From Rhodoferax sp. TH121 (lineage in GTDB: Bacteria; Pseudomonadota; Gammaproteobacteria; Burkholderiales; Burkholderiaceae_C): 64,000 nt of DNA. Location: the NCBI RefSeq assembly GCF_002251855.1, contig NZ_NOXW01000021.1, positions 558,001-622,000 of the forward strand. The letters run 5' to 3'. Both the position numbers and the translations under genes were made by a program. The notes below the pieces were generated by a model that saw only the letters and a list, made by a program, of their open reading frames with translations, had not been told where the DNA came from and made no database searches. The first letter of the stretch is position 1. Every line of letters begins with the position of its first letter. This document shows positions 8,653-16,973 of the stretch, in pieces.

Positions 8653-10854
8653 TTAGAACTGCAACTTGAGTGTGAGCTGGGCCGAGCGGGCTGCACCTGC
8701 GGTGTAGAAGCTGCTGTACAGACCATCGGCATAGCGCTCATCGGTGACGTTGTTGATATTGAACTTGAGCGATGTCATTTCGTTGATGGTGTACTCAGCC
8801 ATCAGGTCCAGCGTAGTGAACTCCTTGGCATTCAGGTTTTTGTTAGTCAATGGAGTCTGGCGGCTGCGGTAGTTCAAGCCCGCGCCTACGCGAATCTGCG
8901 AGTCGATCTTGTAGGTGCTCCAAAGGCTGCCACTGTGTACGGGGGTCAGGCCTGGACGGTCTCCGGCCTGGGGGGTGTTCGCGTTGGTGGTGTAAACGGC
9001 ATCAATGATCTTGGCATTCGGAATCCAGGTCCACGACAAGTAAGCCTCCCAGGCAGGTGTTATCCGGCCAGCGATGTTGATGTCCAAACCTGCGGTATGG
9101 CGTTTGCCGGAAAGTAGTTCCTGAGTGGCGGCGCTGTCAGGATCGGTGTTGCGCTCGTTGTACTTTTCAGAGAAGAACAGCGACGATGTCAGCATGAGCT
9201 TCTTGTCGAACAGGTCGAACTTGCCGCCAACTTCTATATTCCGACTTTTTTCCGGGGGCGTGTTCGCTGAGCGCGATGTGGGTGAACCGACGGCGTATTG
9301 GTAGGTATCTCCGGAAACGTTGTAAGACGTGCCGTAGGAAGTGTAGTAAGAGGACCAGTCATTGGGCTGGTATATCGCGCCGAGGCGCGGGCTCCACAAT
9401 GAATCGTTTCGGTTGTTGCTGCCGCCGGCAGTCGTGTAGTAGCTGGCTGTGAATTGGTCGTTGCGCAGACCACCTACCAATTTGAGCTCCGGCGTGAGTT
9501 CCATCGTGTCTTGCAGGTACACACCGATGTTGCGAGCATTGAATTTGTTCATCGGGGCATCACCTCGTGTGTCCGTGCGGAACTCGCCATCGTTCGGCGT
9601 GCCAACTAATGTGGTGGACAAAGTGCCTGTTGCATTGCCTCCAGCATAGTTGTTGTTGCGCAGGGCGTCTTCGTTGGACAAGTCGACGCCTGTGATAATC
9701 TGATGCTTGAATCCCAGCCAAGTGACAGTATCGCTGTAATCGCTTTGCAGATTGGTTATCGTGCTGTAAGCAATGCGCCCTTTTTGGGTGCGGGAGATGG
9801 ACGTGTTGTCGTTCACAACACTGGCGGATGCGGGTGTCGTGGTGAAACGCAGGGCACTAGCCCAAAGATCCCGGTAATACAGTCCGTGGCGCAGAGTAGT
9901 CTTCAATTCGGCGCGATCGTCAAAACGATGGGTATGGCTGGCGGTAGCGTAGTTTGCAGATCCGCGGTTGTAGTCGCTGGCGAGTCCGTAATAGTTCTTC
10001 GAATCCAAGATCGTCTGAATTTCACCACCGCTGGTTAGCCAGGGAAGGCCATAGACTGCCCGATTGTTGTATTCCAGATGGTAGAGGCTGACCAAAAACT
10101 CGTCTTGGGTCCCGATGCCCCAGCGATAACCTACAGCCGCTCCTGATTTTCCCACTTTGGCACCGTAATTGTCAGCTTCGTTGTTCATCAAATTGAGGCG
10201 CAGAGCCGCGTTCTCGTCGGTCTGGAAATTGAAATCTCCTGTCACTTGACGCTCATTGCCAGTTCCAACGGTCACGTTGACTTCGTGTGATGTCATCAAT
10301 GAGGGGGTTTTGCTGACCTGATTGACTACGCCGCCTGTCGAGCCGCGACCGAACAACATTGATGCAGAGCCTTTAAGTACCTCGATGCGGTCGTTGTTGA
10401 ATGTGTCGCGCTCATAGATCATGGAGTCACGCATGCCGTCGACATAGACATCACCTGATTGCGTGAGCGAAAAACCACGCAGGCGCACGTCTTCTTCGCC
10501 TGTTTCTCCTGCCAGAAAGCTTATGCCACCTGTAGTGCGCAACACTTCTTTAAAGTCGTCAAGATTGCGGTCATCAATCAGCTTTTCGGTGAGCACGGTG
10601 ATGGATTGGGGGATGTCGCGCAACTCTTGCTTGCCCTTGCCGATGGACGTGGTGGTGGCGCGGAGACTATCCTTGCCTTGTGCCTCTTCGGCTTTTTCAA
10701 TGATGGTGACCTGTTTGAGGGTTTTGACTTCCGCTTCATTGACTTGCTGGGCCAAGGCCCCCACCGAGCTGGCAAGCAGCATCGCCCCCAGCGGGAGTAG
10801 TCGAGTAGTTTGAACGGGGGAGGGGCGAGCGAAAGCAGGAGCAAGTGGTGGCAT
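8653..10854 (-). CDS. TonB-dependent catecholate-type siderophore receptor (Fiu/PiuA-like)
   Basis: 733 residues. A signal peptide ends near ALAQQ (about residues 24-36). The plug domain carries RDIPQSITVLTEKLIDDRN, VRLRGFSLTQSGDVYVDGMR and RIEVLKGSASMLFGRGSTGG, followed by a 22-strand-type barrel ending in the aromatic C-terminus (LTLKLQF). A TonB-box-like stretch (KQVTIIEK) follows the signal. The pairing with piuC points to the Fiu/PiuA group, which takes up catecholate iron complexes. It heads a minus-strand operon that includes its own tonB-exbBD. Confidence 0.93.
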   Translation of the reverse strand: MPPLAPAFARPSPVQTTRLLPLGAMLLASSVGALAQQVNEAEVKTLKQVTIIEKAEEAQGKDSLRATTTSIGKGKQELRDIPQSITVLTEKLIDDRNLDDFKEVLRTTGGISFLAGETGEEDVRLRGFSLTQSGDVYVDGMRDSMIYERDTFNNDRIEVLKGSASMLFGRGSTGGVVNQVSKTPSLMTSHEVNVTVGTGNERQVTGDFNFQTDENAALRLNLMNNEADNYGAKVGKSGAAVGYRWGIGTQDEFLVSLYHLEYNNRAVYGLPWLTSGGEIQTILDSKNYYGLASDYNRGSANYATASHTHRFDDRAELKTTLRHGLYYRDLWASALRFTTTPASASVVNDNTSISRTQKGRIAYSTITNLQSDYSDTVTWLGFKHQIITGVDLSNEDALRNNNYAGGNATGTLSTTLVGTPNDGEFRTDTRGDAPMNKFNARNIGVYLQDTMELTPELKLVGGLRNDQFTASYYTTAGGSNNRNDSLWSPRLGAIYQPNDWSSYYTSYGTSYNVSGDTYQYAVGSPTSRSANTPPEKSRNIEVGGKFDLFDKKLMLTSSLFFSEKYNERNTDPDSAATQELLSGKRHTAGLDINIAGRITPAWEAYLSWTWIPNAKIIDAVYTTNANTPQAGDRPGLTPVHSGSLWSTYKIDSQIRVGAGLNYRSRQTPLTNKNLNAKEFTTLDLMAEYTINEMTSLKFNINNVTDERYADGLYSSFYTAGAARSAQLTLKLQF

Positions 10855-10895
10855 GGCGCTAAGTCTTCAGGGTAGAGGGCTGGCTGGCTATGTCA

Positions 10896-10915
10896 TGGCT
10901 GCCGGATGGCAGCCA
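10896..10915. other. Small hairpin in the leader of the Fiu-like receptor
   Basis: Perfect 8-bp arms TGGCTGCC and GGCAGCCA with a 4-base loop, 42 nt upstream of the receptor ATG. It could affect leader structure or be incidental. Confidence 0.4.
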
Positions 10916-10945
10916 GGTGTGGCTTGCTGCTGTGGGTTAATAACA

Positions 10946-10972
10946 AGTAAACAAGAAGCGTTCTTGTTTACT
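10946..10972. promoter_or_regulatory. Perfect 12-3-12 palindrome between bfd and the Fiu-like receptor
   Basis: Arms AGTAAACAAGAA and TTCTTGTTTACT are exact inverse complements around GCG. The site is AT-rich in a GC-rich region, 74 bp before the receptor start. The T-run on the minus strand lies before the stem rather than after it, so it is not a classical terminator of bfd. A repressor operator is the simplest reading; it does not match the Fur sites found nearby. Confidence 0.6.
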
Positions 10973-10992
10973 ATCAAAAAAAAGCGATCGAT

Positions 10993-11208
10993 TTACCGGG
11001 ACAGGGACACGGAAATTGGCATCCAGGTTTGCGTGGCGAGGCTGGCTTGGGCGTGGCATTTGTCGATGACGTCACGGGCGCATTCTTCGCAGCGGCCACA
11101 CTGGGTCGCAACGCCAAGTTCAAACTGGATGTCGTCGAATCCCTTGCCCTCGCTGGCGTGCAGAGCAATCTCTTTCTCGGACACGCGGCGGCAAACGCAA
11201 ACAATCAT
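10993..11208 (-). CDS. bfd: Bacterioferritin-associated ferredoxin Bfd
   Basis: 71 residues with the four-cysteine 2Fe-2S pattern of Bfd: MIVCVCRRVSEKEI at the start and QCGRCEECARD near residue 37. It reduces the iron core of bacterioferritin to release iron. A Fur-box-like site lies 39-59 bp upstream, and bfr itself is 5 kb away. The C-terminal TWMPISVSLSR tail is not conserved in the family as I know it. Confidence 0.92.
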   Translation of the reverse strand: MIVCVCRRVSEKEIALHASEGKGFDDIQFELGVATQCGRCEECARDVIDKCHAQASLATQTWMPISVSLSR

Positions 11209-11246
11209 GGCAAATCGGGGGAGGCTGATATTGATGGGAGGATTCT

Positions 11247-11267
11247 AAATGAGAATCTATCCTATTT
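11247..11267 (-). promoter_or_regulatory. Putative Fur box upstream of bfd
   Basis: Minus-strand reading contains ATTCTCATTT, the core shared with the sites at 16246, 16899 and 18841. It sits upstream of an iron-mobilisation gene. It was judged by eye only. Confidence 0.55.
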
Positions 11268-11333
11268 GTATTCTGTGTAAAGAAATATGTGGATTTTGTG
11301 TGGTCTGCGCAAATCAAGCAGCAGGCCGCGTGA

Positions 11334-11348
11334 ACGTCGTCACGACGT
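11334..11348. other. Short perfect palindrome (7-1-7)
   Basis: ACGTCGT, C, ACGACGT in the 199-bp gap between the DUF1513 stop and the bfd start, whose promoter side carries the Fur-like site. No T-tract follows. Its function is unknown. Confidence 0.35.
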
Positions 11349-11393
11349 CAAGCGGTTTTAGGTGTGAAATATGCCTGAAAACCAATCAAGTAC

Positions 11394-11420
11394 TGCGTGG
11401 GCAGCTATCAAAAAGATAGT
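11394..11420 (+). repeat. 27-nt dispersed hairpin element, copy 4 (at DUF1513 stop)
   Basis: TGCGTGGGCAGCTATC, loop, GATAG; the stem is intact. On the opposite strand it supplies the last two codons and the stop codon of the DUF1513 gene (stop at 11408). Confidence 0.75.
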
Positions 11421-12514
11421 AGAGTAGCGTGGTTGTCCCAAGCCACCGGCAGGGGGTAGCGTTGGGGCAGAGGCAGGGCATCCCGGTATAGCAGGGCGGT
11501 GGCCTCCCCGCCCGCCAGCCAACGTTCACCCTGCGCAGCCAAGGCGCCTGCGCCTGCGAGTGCCTGTGTGCGCAGCATCTCGCCCTGGGTCGACCAGCTG
11601 GCTAGCCAACCCGCATGCGGGGCACTGGCCCAAAAGAGGTTTCCGGCCCAGCACACATCACCCGCGTAGCCGTCCCATGCTGCGGGAGCTTCGCCCGGGT
11701 TCCAGTCCACCGTACGCAGTTGATCGCCCCGCAGCAGGGCAAGCGCGGGGGCTTGGCGCCGGTCAGGGAGCGCCGGGTGTTCGGCCTGCAGCGCAATGCC
11801 CAGCGTGCCATCGGGCGCAAAGGCCAGGTGGCGCAGGCTGAGGTAGTGGTCGTCCAGCCGGTACTGCGCCAGTACCTGGCCACTGTGCACGTCCAGCCGG
11901 GTCAGGTTGGAATCCATGCGGCCAATATTGAGCTTGCGCCGCCCGGTTTCGGGCAAGTTCAGGATGCCACCGTTGGCCACGATCAGGGTGCCGGTGGGCT
12001 CCAGCAGCAGGGCGTGGGGGCCAATTCCGCCGCTGGGGAATTCGCGCAGCTTTTCCAGTGTCAGCAGGTCGCGCTCGGCGACCAAGCCCTGGCCGGTGTC
12101 GCCATCGGTTTCGGTGGTGAAAAACGTGTTGCCGCTGGCCGACAGGGCTGCGTGTCCACCGAGGTAGCGGTCGTCTTCCATGGTGTGCCACTGCAGTGCC
12201 TGGTTGCGCAGCGGGTCCATGCGCAACAGATATTCGCCGGGCCGGCGCGCCAAAACCAGCGCCTGCAAGGGCTGCTGGCCGCTGGCCGGCAGCACCAGCA
12301 GCTGGTGTGCGCGTGCGGGCAGGGCAATGCCGCGGGGGGATGTTTGGCCGGGTGTCCAGATCCCGGCCCAGGATTGCTCGCCGCGCATCCAGGCGGTCAG
12401 CACGCGGGGAGCTGTGTTGCGTGCAGCGGCAGCGTGGGCGCCCAGACCGGTACCCGCCAGGCCCAGCGCCATGGCTTGGCCCAAAAAAGCACGGCGCGTG
12501 CTTGTAGCACGCAT
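11408..12514 (-). CDS. DUF1513 domain protein, Tat-type signal
   Basis: 368 residues from the ATG at 12514, which has a GGGGA site about 11 nt upstream; an earlier ATG at 12532 overlaps the preceding gene and has none. The N-terminus TRRAFLGQAMALGLAG looks like a twin-arginine signal. The body has a seven-bladed-propeller feel, with motifs DRYLGGHAALS, TETDGDTGQGLVAERD and PHALLLEPTGTLIVANGG typical of DUF1513. It is the last gene of the imelysin operon and is thought, by context only, to act in periplasmic iron handling. Its final codons and stop are formed by a dispersed element. Confidence 0.85.
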   Translation of the reverse strand: MRATSTRRAFLGQAMALGLAGTGLGAHAAAARNTAPRVLTAWMRGEQSWAGIWTPGQTSPRGIALPARAHQLLVLPASGQQPLQALVLARRPGEYLLRMDPLRNQALQWHTMEDDRYLGGHAALSASGNTFFTTETDGDTGQGLVAERDLLTLEKLREFPSGGIGPHALLLEPTGTLIVANGGILNLPETGRRKLNIGRMDSNLTRLDVHSGQVLAQYRLDDHYLSLRHLAFAPDGTLGIALQAEHPALPDRRQAPALALLRGDQLRTVDWNPGEAPAAWDGYAGDVCWAGNLFWASAPHAGWLASWSTQGEMLRTQALAGAGALAAQGERWLAGGEATALLYRDALPLPQRYPLPVAWDNHATLLSF

Positions 12515-12521
12515 AGCCAGT

Positions 12522-13574
12522 TCAGTCCCCATCGGCGTCGGTGAAGCCCATGGTGATGGTCAGCACGTCGCTGGCCAGGCCATTGGCCAGCGCAGAGACC
12601 TGGGCCAGCGCCGCCTGTGCTGCGCGTACCGAGGCGACGTTGCCAGGGCGCGCCGCCTGCACGGCACGCAGCAGGGTGGCCGTGCGCTCCTGCAGGGCCA
12701 GGCTGTCGCGCAAATGGCCACGGCCCAGCAGCAGGCTGTTCAAGCTGCCCGCCACCGGCCAGCCGGGCGTGGCAGCTTGGGTGGCCGCCTGGGCAGCGGG
12801 GGAGCCGAGCAAAAATGCCTGCAAGCCTTGGGCTTGGGCTTGCCAACAAGCTGCCGTTTGTCCGCTAAGGCCGCGCACCCAGGGGGCACTGTCCTTGCCA
12901 CGGGTGTCCGCCACCATCTTTTTGATGCGCAGCTGATCCAGCCCGCCCACCGCCTGGCCAAACCATTCGCCGTACAGGGCCCAGGCGTCCTCCTCTTCCC
13001 GCTCGGTGCTGGCCAGGGTTTGGTAGCCTGTTTGAAGGGCTTGGCTCTCGGCCAGCACCTGCTGGGCTAGCACGCTGGCATAGGCCTGCGCGTGGCCGCT
13101 GCCATCGGTTTTCCAGAGCAGCCATTCCAGCGCGGGCAGGCCACGCGCGGTGGCGCCCACGGTGTCAAGCTGCGCCACCGCGGTGACGCTGCCACTCTCC
13201 AGCAGGCGCTGGATTTGGGCCGGGCGGGTGGGCCAAAAGTCAATCGCGCGGGCCGAACGGCGCTCCAGCAGCGGGCCCACGGCCACAGCGGCCAGCCGCT
13301 CCCAGGCCAGCATGGCGTTCACCCACAGGGGCCGGTGCTGTGCCCAGGGCGCTTGGGCCTGTGCCAGGGACTGCACCAGGGCCTGCGCGGCCAGCTGCAG
13401 GGCAGCAGCGCTGGGCAGCAAGTGCTGTGCCAGCAGGCCCTGCACCATCTGGGCCGATGAGATGTAGGGCGCAGCCACCTTGGGTGTTGCTATGGTTTTA
13501 GTAGCTGCTTGCGCAATATCCATAAGCACTAGAGCACTAGATGGCATATATTTCAGCAGGGCGCGTCGTTTCAC
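12522..13574 (-). CDS. Imelysin-family protein (second copy in operon)
   Basis: 350 residues, with an N-terminal hydrophobic signal-like segment. Imelysin (peptidase M75/IrpA-like) helical-bundle features are recognisable: RAIDFWPTRPAQIQ and RGLPALEWLLW. In the latter the family motif GxHxxE appears as G-L-P-A-L-E, so the histidine is replaced by proline. Such degenerate second copies are common in this operon type and are unlikely to bind metal the same way. The start overlaps the upstream stop (ATGA at 13571-13574). The segment DIAQAATKTIA after the signal is encoded by a dispersed 27-nt element. Confidence 0.88.
   Translation of the reverse strand: MKRRALLKYMPSSALVLMDIAQAATKTIATPKVAAPYISSAQMVQGLLAQHLLPSAAALQLAAQALVQSLAQAQAPWAQHRPLWVNAMLAWERLAAVAVGPLLERRSARAIDFWPTRPAQIQRLLESGSVTAVAQLDTVGATARGLPALEWLLWKTDGSGHAQAYASVLAQQVLAESQALQTGYQTLASTEREEEDAWALYGEWFGQAVGGLDQLRIKKMVADTRGKDSAPWVRGLSGQTAACWQAQAQGLQAFLLGSPAAQAATQAATPGWPVAGSLNSLLLGRGHLRDSLALQERTATLLRAVQAARPGNVASVRAAQAALAQVSALANGLASDVLTITMGFTDADGD
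13489..13515 (-). repeat. 27-nt dispersed hairpin element, copy 5 (in imelysin gene)
   Basis: Minus-strand TGCGCAAGCAGCTAC, loop, CATAGC. It is in frame and encodes residues about 20-29 of the imelysin-like protein, at the signal-peptide junction. Confidence 0.75.
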
Positions 13575-15019
13575 AAAGACTCCACAAAAGCCACCAGCGC
13601 TTGCCGGTCGCGGGCATTGAGTTGCAGCACTTGCTGCTTGGCCGCCTGGGCTTCACCACCGTGCCACAGGATGGCTTCCAACACGCCATTGGCGCGCCCG
13701 TCGTGCAGCAGGCGGCGGTGGCCGTTGACGTCGTGCACCAGGCCCACGCCCCACAGAGGCGGGGTTTTCCACTGCTGGCCATTGGCAGCGTAGTCGGGGC
13801 GGCCATCGGCCAGGTCCGGGCCCATGTTGTGCAGCAGCAGGTCGGTGTAAGGCCAAATTTTCAGGCCCTGCACCTTGGGACTAGAGAAGCGCGGGAAGGG
13901 CGCCGCACCCGTGGTGTAGCTGGGCCGGTGGCAGGCACTGCACTGGGCCTGCGCAAACAGGGCCTGGCCGCGCAGCACTTGGGCGTCGTTCACATTGCGC
14001 CGGGCGGCCGGGGCCAGTGTGGCCTGGTAGAAGATCACATCCCCCAGCGTGCGGTCGTCAATTTCGGGGGTCTTGCTCTGTGCGCCACGGGGTGCGGCCA
14101 GGCAGTCCTTTTGCGCGGGCGTGCAAGCCTCGTCCGGGTGCTGGGCCGAGGTGATGCCGATGTCGCCCAAAAATGCGCCCGCGGTTTGGCTGGCCACGCT
14201 GGCCTGGTTGGCCTTCCAGCCAAAGCGGCCCAAACGCTTCGCCTGCGCAAAGTCGTCCCACACGTGGTTGGGCTGGCCTTTGATGGGGCCTGGACTTGCC
14301 GCTTGCGTGGCGGCGTTGGCCAAGATCTCGGATTCGGGGATGGCTTCGAGCAGGCCCACACCAGCCATTTGCGGCGCAATGCGCGGGCTGATCATGGCGC
14401 CGGGCGCCAGCGGGCCATAGGCTAGGTTCGTCAGGCTGTAGAGAGGCTTGCGCAAAGTGTAGGGCGTGCCATCGGCAAACTTTCCGCGCAGGGTTTGGTA
14501 GCGGATGCGCACCTGACCCTCAGGCTGTACGCCTTGAATGGCCGCGTTGTTGAATTGGTCGCCGTACACCGGGTCGGGCACCACACCGCCGTGGGCGCCG
14601 GTGCCGGGGATGGACAGGCGCATCAGCAGCGCCACGGGCGGATCGCTCAGGCCCTTGCGGAAGTCCGGCGGGGCGCCACGGCCGTCTTGCACATGGCAAC
14701 CGCCGCACGAACGGGCGATGAAGTGCGGGCCCAGGCCGTCGCGCGCGGTGGTGGAGGCCGGGGCTTCCACCCAGTTGCGGCGGAAGAAGGAATTGCCCAC
14801 GGCAAAACGCGCGCGCTCCTCGTCGTCCAGTGTGGGGAAGGGCATGGAGAACGCGTTGCGCCCGGTGGCAAAGGCTGTGGCCTCTGCGGCAGTGAGCTCA
14901 CCCTGCACTGCACCGGAGAGGTCTGCGTCGCTATGGCCCCAGAGGGGCCACAGCAAACCTGCCACTGCGCCCGCCGCTGTCAGCACCAGGCCGACTTTTT
15001 GACGGGTGCGCAACTTCAT
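13571..15019 (-). CDS. Di-heme oxidoreductase family protein (DUF1111, putative thiol oxidoreductase)
   Basis: 482 residues. An N-terminal membrane anchor/signal (VGLVLTAAGAVAGLLWPLWG) precedes two c-type heme sites, CGGCH near residue 105 and CSACH near residue 361, with DUF1111 motifs RRNWVEAPAS, PRIAPQMAGVGLLEAI and LIWPYTDLLLHNMGPDLADG-like text. It would sit in the periplasm and move electrons. In this operon class it lies between two imelysin genes. It overlaps both neighbours by ATGA, so the four genes are probably translated as a unit. A direct role in iron redox chemistry is inference. Confidence 0.9.
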   Translation of the reverse strand: MKLRTRQKVGLVLTAAGAVAGLLWPLWGHSDADLSGAVQGELTAAEATAFATGRNAFSMPFPTLDDEERARFAVGNSFFRRNWVEAPASTTARDGLGPHFIARSCGGCHVQDGRGAPPDFRKGLSDPPVALLMRLSIPGTGAHGGVVPDPVYGDQFNNAAIQGVQPEGQVRIRYQTLRGKFADGTPYTLRKPLYSLTNLAYGPLAPGAMISPRIAPQMAGVGLLEAIPESEILANAATQAASPGPIKGQPNHVWDDFAQAKRLGRFGWKANQASVASQTAGAFLGDIGITSAQHPDEACTPAQKDCLAAPRGAQSKTPEIDDRTLGDVIFYQATLAPAARRNVNDAQVLRGQALFAQAQCSACHRPSYTTGAAPFPRFSSPKVQGLKIWPYTDLLLHNMGPDLADGRPDYAANGQQWKTPPLWGVGLVHDVNGHRRLLHDGRANGVLEAILWHGGEAQAAKQQVLQLNARDRQALVAFVESL

Positions 15020-16173
15020 TTGGCTTGGGCCAGCTTGGTAATGCCCAGCACGGCAGCCGCTTCGGTGATGTCCTTGGACTGTTGCACCAGGCTGTCGATG
15101 GTTTTTTGCACCCGGATGCGGCCAGCCGCGTCTTTGGCGCCCACGATTTCCCGGTCAAACGGGGCCTGGATGGCGCTGGCGTTGGTCACGCTCTGGGCAA
15201 TCTGTTGGCTCACCTTGTCGGCCAGGGCAGCGTTCTTGGCGGCCACAAGCTCCTTGAGGGAAGCGCCTTGCAGCGTGCTGCCATCCAGGCGCTTGTAGCT
15301 GCCCAGCCAGACGTTTTCAATGCCCTGGGCATTGGTCACCACATCGCGGTGGGTGTTGTCGGAGAAGCAGGAGTGTTCGTCTTCCTTGTCCTGCGTGTTC
15401 ATGGCCACTTCGAGGCGTTCGCCGGCCAGTTCACCGCGCGACAGGGAGCCCATGCCCACGATGATCTTGCGCACCGACTGGATGCCGCCTTGCTCAAACT
15501 TGGCGCGGTAATTTTTGGCGTTGGGGGCCCAGGCCTTGACCAGGAAGCCGAGGTCGTCGATCAGCAACTCGGTGGCCGTCACCAGGTAGGCGCGGCGGCG
15601 GTCGGCATTGGGGGCTTTGCCGTCCACAAAGTCTTCAAACGAGCGGTTGCCGGGGCCGGTGTCGCTCTGGTCCTGGCCCCACAGCGAGAACTCGATAGCG
15701 TGCCAGCCGGCAGCAATGTTCTCTTCACCGCCGCGCTCGTTGAGCTTGGCCAAGTTGGCCTTGGTGATCTTGATTTTGGGGTTGTTGATCAGGCCCGCCT
15801 TGGGCTTGCCCGCTACGCTGTCGATGTAAGACTCGTCCAGCGGCCAGGCGTTGATGCGGCCTTCCGGGCCGTTGTCATCGTCAATCGGGCCGCTGTAGAA
15901 GCGGAACACCTCGGTCTGGCCATAAAACTCGCGCGCCGCCAGCCAGGCTTTTTTGGCATCTTCTAGGCCCTGGGCGGAAGGTGCGGCGGTGAAGGAGACG
16001 ATGGCCTTCTGCAGGGTCTGCGCGCTGGTCAACACGTCGCTGTAGTTGGCGTGCACCAGCGTGCTGTAGTGCAGCACCACCGCTTTTGCGTCAATAGATT
16101 GGGCTTGGGCCGGAAATCCCGCGAGCAGGGCAGCGCCGAGCAGGGTGGCTGTGAGGAAGTGTCGCTTTTGCAT
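15016..16173 (-). CDS. Imelysin-family periplasmic protein (iron-regulated, IrpA-like)
   Basis: 385 residues. It has a clean signal peptide (MQKRHFLTATLLGAALLAG...AQAQS) and the canonical imelysin motif GWHAIEFSLWGQD near residue 152, preserving GxHxxE, plus GRINAWPLDESYID. Family members are cell-envelope proteins tied to iron or peptide metal binding. It is the first gene of the operon and has a palindromic Fur-like box 73-93 bp upstream. Its length matches full-size members. Confidence 0.93.
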   Translation of the reverse strand: MQKRHFLTATLLGAALLAGFPAQAQSIDAKAVVLHYSTLVHANYSDVLTSAQTLQKAIVSFTAAPSAQGLEDAKKAWLAAREFYGQTEVFRFYSGPIDDDNGPEGRINAWPLDESYIDSVAGKPKAGLINNPKIKITKANLAKLNERGGEENIAAGWHAIEFSLWGQDQSDTGPGNRSFEDFVDGKAPNADRRRAYLVTATELLIDDLGFLVKAWAPNAKNYRAKFEQGGIQSVRKIIVGMGSLSRGELAGERLEVAMNTQDKEDEHSCFSDNTHRDVVTNAQGIENVWLGSYKRLDGSTLQGASLKELVAAKNAALADKVSQQIAQSVTNASAIQAPFDREIVGAKDAAGRIRVQKTIDSLVQQSKDITEAAAVLGITKLAQAK

Positions 16174-16245
16174 GCACGTCTTTCTGAAATTGACAAAGAG
16201 ACTGCCAAGCAGATATGTGCACGGCAGGTACGATGTGTATGTTAA

Positions 16246-16266
16246 TACAAATCGTTCTCATTTGTA
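16246..16266 (-). promoter_or_regulatory. Putative Fur box upstream of the imelysin operon
   Basis: 21-bp palindrome with arms TACAAAT and ATTTGTA around CGTTCTC, including the TTCTCATTT core shared with three other sites in this block. It lies in the promoter region of an iron-type operon. Confidence 0.65.
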
Positions 16267-16320
16267 GACAAAAGAAAGCGCCAGCGTGATCTGGCGCAAA
16301 AGCTGGGCGTCTAGCGAGGC

Positions 16321-16797
16321 TTAGGACAGTTCGCCCATTTGGCTCTGCAGGTAGTTCTGCAGTCCCACCTTGCCAATCAGGTCGATCTGGGTTTCCAAAA
16401 AGTCGATGTGCTCTTCGGTGTCATCCAGGATTTTTTGCAGCAAATCGCGGGATACGTAGTCGCGTACCGATTCGCAGTGGGCAATGCCGGCCTTGATGGT
16501 GGCCTGCGCGCCCATTTCTGCCTTCAGGTCGCATTCCAGTGCTTCTGGCACGTTTTCGCCAACCAGGATCTTGGCCATGTCTTGCAGGTTGGGCAGGCCG
16601 TCGAGCATGAAGATGCGGTCCATCAGCATGTCCGCGTGCTTCATTTCGCCGATCGATTCGGAGTATTCCTTTTTGGCGAGCTTCTCCAGGCCCCAGTGCT
16701 TGTACATGCGGTAGTGCAAGAAATACTGGTTGATGGCGGTGAGCTCATTTTTGAGTTGGGCCTGCAGATGGCCAATGACTTGTGCGTCGCCTTTCAT
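16321..16797 (-). CDS. bfr: Bacterioferritin
   Basis: 158 residues, the full family length. The ferroxidase centre residues are in place: ELTAINQYFLHYRMY (first Glu), EMKHADMLMDRI (Glu, His and the heme-binding Met near 52), the third-helix Glu, and DDTEEHIDFLETQ with the last Glu/His pair. It stores iron as ferric mineral in a 24-mer with heme at the subunit interfaces. It is preceded by AAGGAG. Bfd, its reductase partner, is 5 kb downstream. It is transcribed away from the small-protein gene at 16974. Confidence 0.95.
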   Translation of the reverse strand: MKGDAQVIGHLQAQLKNELTAINQYFLHYRMYKHWGLEKLAKKEYSESIGEMKHADMLMDRIFMLDGLPNLQDMAKILVGENVPEALECDLKAEMGAQATIKAGIAHCESVRDYVSRDLLQKILDDTEEHIDFLETQIDLIGKVGLQNYLQSQMGELS

Positions 16798-16898
16798 GGG
16801 AACTCCTTGTAGTGAAGAGGGCGATTATCCCTAGGTGATCCGCTTCCCACGAATCGAGCGCCGCCGAATAACCCCCAAACAGAAACCATAAAAATATT

Positions 16899-16920
16899 GC
16901 AAATGAGAACGATTCGCATA
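16899..16920 (+). promoter_or_regulatory. Putative Fur box between bfr and the 104-residue protein gene
   Basis: GCAAATGAGAACGATTCGCATA. Its reverse complement carries TTCTCATTT and a GCGAAT half like the heme receptor's site at 18841. It lies 54-75 bp before the plus-strand gene and could also affect bfr. Confidence 0.65.
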
Positions 16921-16973
16921 TACTGATTCGAGGCGCAGCGAAATCAGCGCACGGATCAGCACAAGGAGAGACT

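Noticed and set aside
10946..10972. Reading the 12-3-12 palindrome as the bfd terminator
   Set aside because: In bfd's direction the T-run comes before the stem and only a mixed TTGTTATT follows it.
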